From assembly GCF_934636665.1 (NCBI RefSeq), contig NZ_CAKUAT010000001.1:128787-192786 (forward strand): 64,000 bases of DNA. Reading direction: 5' to 3'. The notes under the pieces were generated by a model. That model did no database searches. It saw nothing but the letters and a program-made list of their open reading frames with translations, and was not told the origin of the DNA. Made by a program: the position numbers and the translations under genes. Below are positions 45,483-53,688 of the stretch, in pieces (positions within the stretch are counted from its first letter, which is position 1; each line of letters starts with the position of its first letter). The stretch is from an uncultured Senegalimassilia sp. (GTDB lineage: Bacteria > Actinomycetota > Coriobacteriia > Coriobacteriales > Eggerthellaceae).

Positions 45483-47267
45483 CTACCCTTCGATTTCCCC
45501 GTCGATGAGCGCGAAGAAGAAGCGCCGCTTCTGCTCGGTGTCCACGATGTGCACCGGCTTGATCTGGTTCGGGGCCTTGCCGTGCATGACGCGCATATCG
45601 CGCCACAGCTGGTTGGTCTCGTCCTGCAGCACGCGCGCGGTGGCCGGGGCGAACGTGCCGTCCTCGGTCATGTAGTCCACGTCGTAGTTGCCCGCGCGCA
45701 GCTCCTCGTCGGTGATGCGCGACAATTCGGCCAGGTCGATGGCCGCATGGTCGGCATGGTAAAACTCGAACAGGTACTCGTAGCGGGCCGGATGATGGTC
45801 GACGTCGGGGTACACGCTGAAATCCACGAGGTCGAGCCCTGCGCGCGCTGCCACCTTGTCGGCCACCTTGCGCAGCACAAGCTCCGTGGTCTTCTCGCCA
45901 TGCATGTTCACCGTCTGGTCGAGGCGGAACAGGAACTCCATCGTGGGCATGGTTCCCTTGTGGCCGACACAGCGGATGGCGTCGCGCATCTTGTAGCGGT
46001 AGAAGCCCGAACGGCTGGTGATGATGACCTCGTAGTCATGGCCTTCTTGCAGGTCCTCGACGCCGAGCGTGTGGTCGTAGTCGGGATCGTCGACGGGCAC
46101 GAACTCGAAGTACACGCTGCGCGGCAGCAGCACGCTGGAAGGGTTATCCAGCTCAAACGGCACGGAGAACGCGCCTTCCGAAGCGCTGTAGCCGGTGTAG
46201 AGGATGTGCACGTCGTTGCCGATGAAGCGGCGCAGACGCTGCGTGTAGGGCGCGAAACCGCCGCCGGCAACGCTGCGAATGACCAGCAGGTTCGGCCACA
46301 TGGCCGGCGTGATGGGCTCGTTGAAGCCGCGCTCGAAGATGGCGCGCAGCTCGGCAGCGCGCTCGGGGTTGGGCTCGATGCGCGCCTCCAAACCGGCACG
46401 CACGTCGGCCGGCATCTGGATGGACGCATCGATGGTTCCCTGCTCGATGTCGCGCACGAGCAGCTCCCAGTTGTCCTCGACGTAGCGCATGAGGTCGAGC
46501 ACGCCGGTGATGAACACCGATGATATGTCGCGGATGTCGCGCTCCTCGATGGCGAAGCGCGCATGCAGATAGCGCGTGTCGGTGCCGGGTTTGGTGAACA
46601 CGGCCTCGTCGGGGCTGGTAGTGGTCGCCGCAAGATACGGGCGGGCGTCGGCGATGGCCTTGCACGACAGCGACCCGAACGAGATGCCGCTTTTCAGCGT
46701 GGCGTAGTGGCTTTCGATAAGCGTGAGCATACGACCACCGGCCAGGCCCTCACCCGCGCCCACGTAGCTGCGGTAATACGTGTACGCGCCCGAATAGCCC
46801 ATAAGGATCTCCGCCATGCGCTTGGTGTAGGGGATGCCCTTGGGATTGCCCATGGTGCCCGAGGTTTCATTGAAGTGCACGATTTCCTCGGTGGTCACCA
46901 CGCCGCGCGTGCCGTGCTCCATCACCTCGTAGATATAGCCGGCGTAATCGTCGTAGTTGGTGAAGGGAACGGTGCGTTTGAAGTCCTCGACCGTCTTGAT
47001 GTCGGCAAAGCCGTGATCGCGGCCGAACGGCGTGTCCTTGTTCGCCTCTATCATCTCGAAGAGCAGCTCTTCCTGCACCTCGCGCGCATGCAGCACGTCG
47101 GCCTCAAGCTGCTGCTCGAGCGCCTTTCCCGCCGCGTATTGGCGTTCGTGCATCATGGCACGCAAGGTTGCCACATCGGGCATCTGCGCGGGCGCGCTCG
47201 CCGATGCGGGCTGCTCGCGATGCACGTCGTTGCCGGTCAGTTCCGAGATCTTTTCGTCATGCGCCAT
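45483..47267 (-). CDS. GH3-family acyl-adenylating protein
   Basis: 594 residues. GH3 enzymes adenylate a carboxylic acid with ATP and may join it to an amino acid. The three acyl-adenylase motifs are seen: NETSGTMGNPKGIP (133-146), YTGYSASEG (357-365) and GFYRYKMRD (421-429). The last 120 residues form the smaller C-terminal domain. Plant relatives conjugate jasmonate or auxin; the bacterial substrates are unknown. It lies 9 bases behind the STAS gene and 6 bases ahead of the MATE fusion, so it is part of the same transcript. Confidence 0.9.
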   Translation of the reverse strand: MAHDEKISELTGNDVHREQPASASAPAQMPDVATLRAMMHERQYAAGKALEQQLEADVLHAREVQEELLFEMIEANKDTPFGRDHGFADIKTVEDFKRTVPFTNYDDYAGYIYEVMEHGTRGVVTTEEIVHFNETSGTMGNPKGIPYTKRMAEILMGYSGAYTYYRSYVGAGEGLAGGRMLTLIESHYATLKSGISFGSLSCKAIADARPYLAATTTSPDEAVFTKPGTDTRYLHARFAIEERDIRDISSVFITGVLDLMRYVEDNWELLVRDIEQGTIDASIQMPADVRAGLEARIEPNPERAAELRAIFERGFNEPITPAMWPNLLVIRSVAGGGFAPYTQRLRRFIGNDVHILYTGYSASEGAFSVPFELDNPSSVLLPRSVYFEFVPVDDPDYDHTLGVEDLQEGHDYEVIITSRSGFYRYKMRDAIRCVGHKGTMPTMEFLFRLDQTVNMHGEKTTELVLRKVADKVAARAGLDLVDFSVYPDVDHHPARYEYLFEFYHADHAAIDLAELSRITDEELRAGNYDVDYMTEDGTFAPATARVLQDETNQLWRDMRVMHGKAPNQIKPVHIVDTEQKRRFFFALIDGEIEG

Positions 47268-47276
47268 AGCAGCCCC

Positions 47277-47579
47277 CTACTGTTCGACGGTCAGGATTTC
47301 AGTGAAACCCGTGGCGTCGAGCACGTCGGCGATGTACTCGTTGGGATGGCGCAGCACCAGCCCGCTTCCCACCTTCGCCAGCTCCTTGTGCGCGAACAAG
47401 AACACGCGCAGACCGGCGCTCGAAACATACTGGGTGTCGGCCAGGTCGATGGCCAGGCTGGCGACGCCTTCCAGGTTCTCGCGCAGGTAGCCCTCCAGAT
47501 CCGGGGACGTGTTCGTGTCCAAGCGCCCAGACAGGGCCACCTCGAGCGCGTCGCCGTTTTTCGTTGCCTTGATCTCCAT
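47277..47579 (-). CDS. STAS-domain anti-sigma factor antagonist
   Basis: 100 residues, a single STAS domain. The phosphorylation site motif is intact: DLADTQYVSSAGLRVFL, where the serine in SSAGL is the one normally phosphorylated by an RsbW-type kinase and restored by a PP2C phosphatase. The phosphatase gene lies 30 bases upstream. Its direct target could be the RsbW-like domain of either neighbour or a separate anti-sigma factor elsewhere. Confidence 0.93.
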   Translation of the reverse strand: MEIKATKNGDALEVALSGRLDTNTSPDLEGYLRENLEGVASLAIDLADTQYVSSAGLRVFLFAHKELAKVGSGLVLRHPNEYIADVLDATGFTEILTVEQ

Positions 47580-47609
47580 ATGCGGTCCTTTCTCGAACGC
47601 TTCCCGTAT

Positions 47610-49952
47610 TTAAACGAATCGCTTCGTCATACGCAAGATGTTGCGCCCGTCGGCGCGAGTGTAGCGCAAGTCGTCCATGTACTTGCGCATGAGCAGGATG
47701 CCCAGCCCGCCTTTGCGCTGCTCATCGGTGGGGTCGACCTTCTTCGCGTTGTGCGAAAGCGGGTCGTAGGCAATGCCCTGGTCGCTGAACACGAGGTGCA
47801 GGCAGCCCGCGCGCTCGTCGACGGCGGCCTCGATGTCCACCGGCAGGCGCGGCTGACCGTCGGGGAACCCGTAGTGGCAGATGTTGACGAAGACCTCCTC
47901 GCAGACGAGCATCATCTGCGCCATCATCTTCGGCGTGCGGCCCTCGCCCTCGCAGATAGGCTCCAGGAAGGCGAACAGGCTATCAAGCTCGGCATCGTCG
48001 GCCGGCAGCGTAAGGCGTTGCACGGGAAGGTTCCAGCGGAAGGCGAGCATGGTGATGTCGTCAGCCTGCGGCGCTTCGCCTGCGAAGGCGTCCACGCTTG
48101 CCGCCAGGGAGTTTACAGCGGTTTGAGCCGAAGATGCAGCCGCTGCGCTCGCAGCCGCCGCAACGTCCGACGCTTGCACGTCCGAGCCCACGGGGGCGCC
48201 TTCCCCACCCGACGCATCGATTCGCGCCAGCGTTTCCAGCAGGCGCTCCTCGCCGTACAGCTCTTCAGCCGCGTTTGCCGCTTCCGACACGCCGTCGGTG
48301 TACAAAAGCAGGCCATCGCCCGGGCTGCACATAAAGCTGCCTTCGCGATACTTCACCACATCCATAGCACCCAACACCAAGCCTGGGCGGCATTTCAGGT
48401 AGCTGAGCTTGCCGTTTTGCTTGAGCACCGGCGGGTTGTGGCCGGCGTTGGCGAAGCGCACCTCGCCGGTTGCCGTGTCCACCACGCACGCGAACGCGGT
48501 GACGAACAGCATGGCGTCGTTGCGCTCGCACAGCTGGCGGTTGGCCAGGGTGAACGCCGTGCCAAGATCGTCGGTTTCCAGCAGGTACTGGCGCAGCAGG
48601 CTTTGCGCGCGCATCATGAACAGCGCCGCGGGAACGCCCTTGCCCGACACGTCGCCGATGACGAAGGCCACACCGCGTTCGCCCACCTCGAACACGTCAT
48701 AGAAGTCGCCGCCCACCTCACGTGCCGGGCGCATGAAGCCGGCGATATCGAGCGCGAAGCGTTCCGTGAGCGAATCGAAGTCGTGCGGCACGGCGCTCAT
48801 CTGGATCTGCCTGGCCACGTCGAGCTCGGTGGCCGTGCGCTGGCGCTCGGCCGTGACGTTGTACAGGCGCTCAATGAAGCCGACCATGTCGCGGCGCATC
48901 TTGTTGGTGGACTCGTACAGCTCGGCAATCTCGTAACGGGGCTTCGTGCCGCGCTCATCGACCGCGATGCGCATGTCGCGCCTGCCCTGCTCGACGTCGG
49001 ATTCCATGCGCTCGATGAAGGTCTGCTGGTCGAGGGCGAGCACTTCGACGGGACGCGTGAAGCGGCGCTCCAGGATGTGCAGGAACGCGAACATGGGCAG
49101 GAAGATGGGCACGATGAGGATGGCGGCCTCATGGAACATGGTGTGCACAACGGTCTGGAAGTCCTCCTCGTCGCCGGAGGCGAAGGCGATGACCAAGACC
49201 GAAACGAGAAGCATCAGCAACGCCGACGCGATAACGAACCAGATGACGAAGCGCTGAGTGAGGTTCGCCTTCTTGATGTTGCGGTACGGGACGTGGATCC
49301 AACGCGGCGGGTTGGGCATAAGCGGGCTGCGCTCGAGCGCGTAAAGCAAGGGCAGGCCGATGTAGAGCAGCATCCACACGTTATTCAAGCCGCGCGCGGC
49401 GAACGACGGGCCCGACTCGGGCGGCGCGCCGACGAACAGATAGACGGCCAGGTTCACGCACGCGCTGTCCACCAGGACAAGCCCCATGTACAGCGCCGTC
49501 TTCGACGCCGAGTCGAATCGCGGGTACGGGCGCGGGCTTTTCGCGTTCACAAGGTACCACACCCAGCGCGGCAGGCCGTTGTACATGATCTGTATCATGA
49601 AGTAGCCCGCCAGCATAAACGGTGTGGCGCCTTCGTGCAGGATATCCGAAACCAGGTTGGCCGTCGCGCAACCGAAAACGCCCGGCAAGCCGAAGAACAG
49701 CCCGAGCACCGGCCCCAACGCCGACGCCGGACGGATCTGCACGACGTCGTTGAACTGCGGAACCGCCAGAAAGCCTTCAAGGACCGCCAGGTACACGACG
49801 AAGCAGGCGGCGAACATGCCAAGGCAGCGTTTCCAGCCAGGCCGCAATGGCGCCTGCGGGGCTTCTGACGCAACGGAAGCTACCGGCGACTCCCTGACAT
49901 CGCGAACAGCGGTTGCGGGCATCTCATTATGTTCCGGTCGATCCGATTCCAT
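47610..49952 (-). CDS. Membrane SpoIIE-type phosphatase with C-terminal RsbW-like ATPase domain
   Basis: 780 residues in three parts. Residues 45-295 hold about seven membrane helices; the segment IRPASALGPVLGLFFG resembles MASE1- or ECF-like sensor modules. A HAMP-like stretch and coiled coil (about 300-385) lead to a PP2C/SpoIIE phosphatase: GGDFYD (414-419), GDVSGKG (433-439), YTDGVSEA (551-558), ADDITM (630-635), with an Ala/Ser-rich insert at 585-625. Residues 640-780 are a GHKL ATPase: CEEVFVN (684-690), DQGIAYDP (724-731), GGLGI (748-752). It starts after a strong GGGAGGTG. It should dephosphorylate the STAS protein encoded next. Confidence 0.9.
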   Translation of the reverse strand: MESDRPEHNEMPATAVRDVRESPVASVASEAPQAPLRPGWKRCLGMFAACFVVYLAVLEGFLAVPQFNDVVQIRPASALGPVLGLFFGLPGVFGCATANLVSDILHEGATPFMLAGYFMIQIMYNGLPRWVWYLVNAKSPRPYPRFDSASKTALYMGLVLVDSACVNLAVYLFVGAPPESGPSFAARGLNNVWMLLYIGLPLLYALERSPLMPNPPRWIHVPYRNIKKANLTQRFVIWFVIASALLMLLVSVLVIAFASGDEEDFQTVVHTMFHEAAILIVPIFLPMFAFLHILERRFTRPVEVLALDQQTFIERMESDVEQGRRDMRIAVDERGTKPRYEIAELYESTNKMRRDMVGFIERLYNVTAERQRTATELDVARQIQMSAVPHDFDSLTERFALDIAGFMRPAREVGGDFYDVFEVGERGVAFVIGDVSGKGVPAALFMMRAQSLLRQYLLETDDLGTAFTLANRQLCERNDAMLFVTAFACVVDTATGEVRFANAGHNPPVLKQNGKLSYLKCRPGLVLGAMDVVKYREGSFMCSPGDGLLLYTDGVSEAANAAEELYGEERLLETLARIDASGGEGAPVGSDVQASDVAAAASAAAASSAQTAVNSLAASVDAFAGEAPQADDITMLAFRWNLPVQRLTLPADDAELDSLFAFLEPICEGEGRTPKMMAQMMLVCEEVFVNICHYGFPDGQPRLPVDIEAAVDERAGCLHLVFSDQGIAYDPLSHNAKKVDPTDEQRKGGLGILLMRKYMDDLRYTRADGRNILRMTKRFV

Positions 49953-50196
49953 GGTGTCGCACCTCCCGCATCCGTTCGCTAAAACGCCATCCAGATTCGT
50001 TCGCCCTTACTATAACGAATGTCGCTGGCGCAGAAGAAGGCAAACCGAGACGAAGGATAAAAGCCATCCCCGCCCCGGCAACCGGCAGGATGCCCGGCCC
50101 TTCGCAGACACGCCGCAGATAGGCGATGCGGATTCGTCCAATCTTCGCCGGATCGCAATAGCATCCGCAAGCCCGCCCACCTGTCGCGGCAGGGCG

Positions 50197-51210
50197 CTAC
50201 GACAACGAAGCGATCGCCTCGGGAATGGCGGCCACCACGTCTTCAGCGGTTACGCAAATGCTGGTCAGGCGCTTTGCCGCCGCCCGCGCCGCCCGCGCAT
50301 GCAGCGCCGAAGCAAGCACGCACGCGTCTACCGGAGCCAAACCCTGCGCAAGCAGCGCCGCAGCCATGCCGGCAAGCACATCGCCCGTTCCCGCCTTCGC
50401 CAAGGCAGAGGTTCCATCCGACATGCGCACGATGGTTTCACCGTCAGATATATAGGTAACGGGGCCTTTTACCATGGCGGTCACGCCATAAGCTTGCGAA
50501 AGCAACAACGCCAACTGCGCCGGGTCATCGGTAGGCAGGGCCAGCGGAGCGGCAAGGCGCGCAGCTTCTCCCGCGTGCGGCGTGACAACCGTGGGCAAGC
50601 CGTCAATGAAGCGGCGGCGCAGCAGCAGGCGGCCTTCGGGAGAGGTCAGCGCGTCAAGGCCGCCGCCGTCGACAAGCACCGCAGCGGCCGCGCCCTCGAG
50701 AACGGTGCAGGTCAGCTGGGCGGAAAGAGAATCGGCGGCATCGAGGCCGCTACCGACGAGGAACGCCAGCGGATGACGGGGCGCCACGGGGCCAAGCGCT
50801 TTCGGGCGCGGCGCCGCATGCACCGGACGGCCCGATCGGCATGCGCGATACGCGCCCGCCCGCCCGTCCGAGCTTGCGGGCGCAGCCTGAACCGCGGCAG
50901 GGCTGCCAGCGACGCTCCCCCGTTCATCGGGATCGAGCTGCGCGTACGCCGCCAACTCATCCCACGCGCGCACCACAAGCGACGGGCTTGCCGCGCGCAC
51001 CGGCGCGACGGATTCGGGCGAGCAGGCAACTTCGGTATACCCCGCGCCCATGCGCTGCGAGGCAACCGCCGCAAGACATGCGGCGCCTGGATAGTCGGCG
51101 CAACCGGCAATCAGCGTCAACTTGCCGCGCGAATACTTGTTCGCCAGGTCGTCAGGCCACGGAAGCAATGCCGCCACCTGCTCCAACGTATACTTCTTCG
51201 CTCGCTGCAT
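50197..51210 (-). CDS. nnrD: ADP-dependent NAD(P)H-hydrate dehydratase
   Basis: 337 residues, ribokinase-like fold. The enzyme repairs hydrated NADH/NADPH using ADP. GKLTLIAGCADYPGAACLAA opens the fold; TVVTPHAGEAARLA, the MVKGPVTYISDG strand and the signature LAKAGTGDVLAGMAAALLA follow. A low-complexity Ala/Arg/Gly insert (about 100-140) lengthens the chain. No epimerase domain (NnrE) is fused. The ATG at 51210 follows GGAGGA; an ATG 18 bases upstream has no ribosome site. Confidence 0.92.
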   Translation of the reverse strand: MQRAKKYTLEQVAALLPWPDDLANKYSRGKLTLIAGCADYPGAACLAAVASQRMGAGYTEVACSPESVAPVRAASPSLVVRAWDELAAYAQLDPDERGSVAGSPAAVQAAPASSDGRAGAYRACRSGRPVHAAPRPKALGPVAPRHPLAFLVGSGLDAADSLSAQLTCTVLEGAAAAVLVDGGGLDALTSPEGRLLLRRRFIDGLPTVVTPHAGEAARLAAPLALPTDDPAQLALLLSQAYGVTAMVKGPVTYISDGETIVRMSDGTSALAKAGTGDVLAGMAAALLAQGLAPVDACVLASALHARAARAAAKRLTSICVTAEDVVAAIPEAIASLS

Positions 51211-51492
51211 CCGTCCTCCATTCGCCAAGCGCTACGCACATATGCTCGCACCCAGTGTACTCCAACCACGTAAGAGCCAAGTAAAACATGGCGTTCGCCA
51301 CCGCAAGCAGCCCCGCAAACAGGAAGCCCGGCGCCAACGCGCAAGCCGCAGCACCGCCCCAAGCGCAAGCGCGACCGCGTCAATCGCCAGGGAAAGCCGA
51401 ACCCCTACGCGCACCAGAGCCCCCAGCGCGCGCCAGAGCCATCCCAGCGCGCGCCGGGACGAAACCGGACTTCGGAGCGTTAGCCTGGCCAA
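51152..51492 (-). pseudogene. Possible frameshifted small membrane protein
   Basis: Upstream of nnrD, one minus-strand frame reads a hydrophobic stretch (VRLSLAIDAVALALG), and from about 51345 a different frame continues with APGFLFAGLLAVANAMFYLA and LTWLEYTGCEH, with high G/C at third positions. One extra G in the G-run at about 51352 would join them into one protein of about 110 residues with two to three membrane helices, ending inside nnrD. It may be a decayed gene, a sequencing slip, or chance in GC-rich DNA. No family is recognised. Confidence 0.3.
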
Positions 51493-51537
51493 GCATCGGA
51501 CTTCGGGGTGCTAATCGGGCCAAGCAGCGAGCTCCCG

Positions 51538-51735
51538 CTGCGAAGAATCGTCAATCTTGTCCAGCCGTGGTCGAAATCGACAATTCTTCGCAGCCTCAAG
51601 GCCAAAACGCTCGATTATTTGCGCTATCGGAAAGCCCATACGCGCACAACCGGCAAAAACGTCCGTATCTCACTTCCGAGACCGCGAAAAACCGTCCGTT
51701 TTGACCGCCAACGACCAAAACAGACGGTTTTTCGC
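51538..51735. repeat. Hairpin array upstream of the AbiEi/Vsr-like gene
   Basis: Two long inverted repeats frame half-units. Hairpin 1: 51538-51552 with 51579-51593 (15 bp, one mismatch). Hairpin 2: 51684-51703 with 51716-51735 (20 bp, one mismatch). Between them lie ggccaaaacgctcgattatt (51610-51629) and a cgcac-accgg segment. The same order of parts occurs at 53413-53605 downstream of the gene, but the arm sequences differ while pairing is kept. The remaining bases from 51740 to 52011 hold no gene. Confidence 0.65.
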
Positions 51736-52011
51736 ATCGCGCCCCCACACGACAGCCCAACCCCATGCCCAACAAGCAACACTTCCATCATCGATCTCAG
51801 CGTGCATTCCGTAAATGCAGTCGCAAACTCGCAGCCGTTAGCCACGACGCTTGCGCAAGCCCTCCGTATCACAACTATCTTGCGCAAACCTTGCCGATTC
51901 CTTACGCAAACCTTGTCGATCTCTTCCCTGACCCTTACCAAAACCTTCCCTATTCCTTGTACCGCAAAATTCTCGTTCTACCTGGGGAAATACTCTGATA
52001 CCTTAGATTGC

Positions 52012-52986
52012 ATGACTATTGTGATCTCACATATTTCAGCAATCGAGTACTGGCTTGCGCACGAATCGCTCAAGCCCAAGGCCACGTCTGCCCATGCAGC
52101 AACCGAACTCCCGTGCGCGAGTCCCACCATCGATGACCGCCGCCGCGCCGAGCAGCTTCTAAAACAGTGCACCAGCATCCCGTTGCATATTGCTACCACG
52201 AAACCGTTCCATAACAGCACGCGCTTCCGCTGCCACGTTTGGTCCCCGCCCGTAGCACGGGCGCTCTACAGAATCGCGGATGACGTTTACGTTTGCTCCC
52301 CCGAACTCGCCTTCGTCCAATCGGCGGCTGCGCTCGACAAAATCGATACCGTGCGTTTAGGGTGCGAATTGTGCGCAACGTATTCCATCGACCGCCACGC
52401 ACGCGGAGGGTTCTTTCAGCGCAATGCCATCACCACGCGCGAAAAGCTCAGCGCGGTCGTTTGCGAAAACCAGGGGGCAAACGGGATCAAAACCGCACGA
52501 TGGGCGCTCGATCACGTGCTCGACCGATCAGCGTCGCCTGCCGAAACGAAAGTTGCGCTCGCTCTTACGCTCCCCTGCAAAATCGGCGGAATGGGACTCC
52601 CCCAGCCTTCGCTGAACCGCTTCATCCCGCTCAACGCAGCAGAGCAAAAGGCGCTCAATAGAAGCTATTTCCTTTGCGACCTCTATTGGGAGCAAGCAAA
52701 GCTCGCCATTGAGTACGACAGCGATGCCGAGCACTCCGGATCCGACCGCATCGCCTCGGATGCCGCACGAAGGAATGCGTTGCTCCGCCTGGGAATCACG
52801 GTCATCACCGTGGGAAACCGGACGTTTCGCGACAGGTCGGAATTCAAAAGAGTCGGCGCAACCGTCGCGCGGCTTCTCGGAACGCGCATCAGGCCGAGGA
52901 GCGAACACTACGACCGTCGACAAATCGAGCTTCGCAAGCGTCTGAGCAGCCAACCGATTTGGGAAAGCGCCCGTTATAGCGAGTAG
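52012..52986 (+). CDS. AbiEi-like / Vsr-fold (DUF559-type) protein
   Basis: 324 residues. The N-terminal part (ISHISAIEYWLAHESL, then VYVCSPELAFVQSAAALD and VRLGCELCATYSI) recalls AbiEi-type antitoxin/regulator proteins. The C-terminal part (LAIEYDSDAEHSG, then DAARRNALLRLGITVITVG) looks like a DUF559/Vsr PD-(D/E)xK nuclease core. Base composition is less GC-rich than its neighbours, suggesting transfer. No ribosome site precedes the ATG, and a TACCTT box ends 8 bases upstream, so the mRNA could be leaderless. The frame is open far upstream through the repeats, which is not coding. No toxin partner (AbiEii) is adjacent. Nuclease activity is inference. Confidence 0.6.
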   Translation: MTIVISHISAIEYWLAHESLKPKATSAHAATELPCASPTIDDRRRAEQLLKQCTSIPLHIATTKPFHNSTRFRCHVWSPPVARALYRIADDVYVCSPELAFVQSAAALDKIDTVRLGCELCATYSIDRHARGGFFQRNAITTREKLSAVVCENQGANGIKTARWALDHVLDRSASPAETKVALALTLPCKIGGMGLPQPSLNRFIPLNAAEQKALNRSYFLCDLYWEQAKLAIEYDSDAEHSGSDRIASDAARRNALLRLGITVITVGNRTFRDRSEFKRVGATVARLLGTRIRPRSEHYDRRQIELRKRLSSQPIWESARYSE

Positions 52987-53412
52987 CGCCATTACGGACA
53001 AGATCGCCGAACCAGTGCCGATCCGGAGAACGCACACGAACGAGGTTCCGCGCAAGTCCAGGCAAGCAAACTATAAGGGATTTTTCGCTTTCCGCCGAAA
53101 CACATGCGCCGCTTTCGCATTCGACGCACGCGGCACAGCGTAAGTCGCCTACAGCGAGCTCTTCAACAAACCAGTTTGTTGATGCAGCGGATCCGGCAGG
53201 CAAGGGCGCTGCCGCGCCCAACGGGCGTTCATCTGCTGCGACCATCAAGCGCGCGTGCTTTCCCCAGGTACACGAGCACCTAGATTGTGCGCCATCTAAG
53301 CTCGCCAGACAGTAACGTCACAAGCACGAAAACGAAGCTGCCGCAGCAAGCGAACCATGCTCAGCAAGCGAACGAACACGCTGGGGCGACGGATTCGCAA
53401 ATTCGCCCAGAC

Positions 53413-53605
53413 AAGAACCGTTCATTTTGTCCCTCGGCGGCCAAAATCAACGGTTCTTCGCCACTGAGTAGGCCAAAAGAAACGATTATTCGCGCCGCGC
53501 TCCCCATTCGCACGAAATACCGTCAATATTGTCCATCCCGCGCCTCAGAAAACGCGAAGAATCGCTCGTTATGTCCCGCTGGGGCCAAAACGAGCGATTC
53601 TTCGC
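53413..53605. repeat. Hairpin array downstream of the AbiEi/Vsr-like gene
   Basis: Hairpin 1: 53413-53429 with 53442-53458 (17 bp, one mismatch). Hairpin 2: 53554-53570 with 53589-53605 (17 bp, perfect). Between them lie a ggccaaaagaaacgattatt unit and cgcacgaaataccgtcaata. Loops carry tgtcc on the left and ggcc on the right. The rest of 52987-53688 holds no supported gene; a small caacaaa/tttgttg hairpin lies near 53164-53181. Confidence 0.65.
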
Positions 53606-53688
53606 AATTCACACCCGCGACCTACGTACGCCTCGCTTCGCGCCGGCGTCCAACTTGCGAGAAGCGGTCATCGAGCCTGACGCGGCCG

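Noticed and set aside
46563..49868. A 1,101-codon plus-strand open frame opposite the SpoIIE, STAS and GH3 genes
   Set aside because: Same reason: a GC-driven shadow of conserved genes with intact catalytic motifs on the minus strand.
51538..53605. Hairpin arrays considered as a CRISPR array
   Set aside because: Units are not identical direct repeats, spacing is irregular, and each unit is itself an inverted repeat with covarying arms. No cas gene is present.
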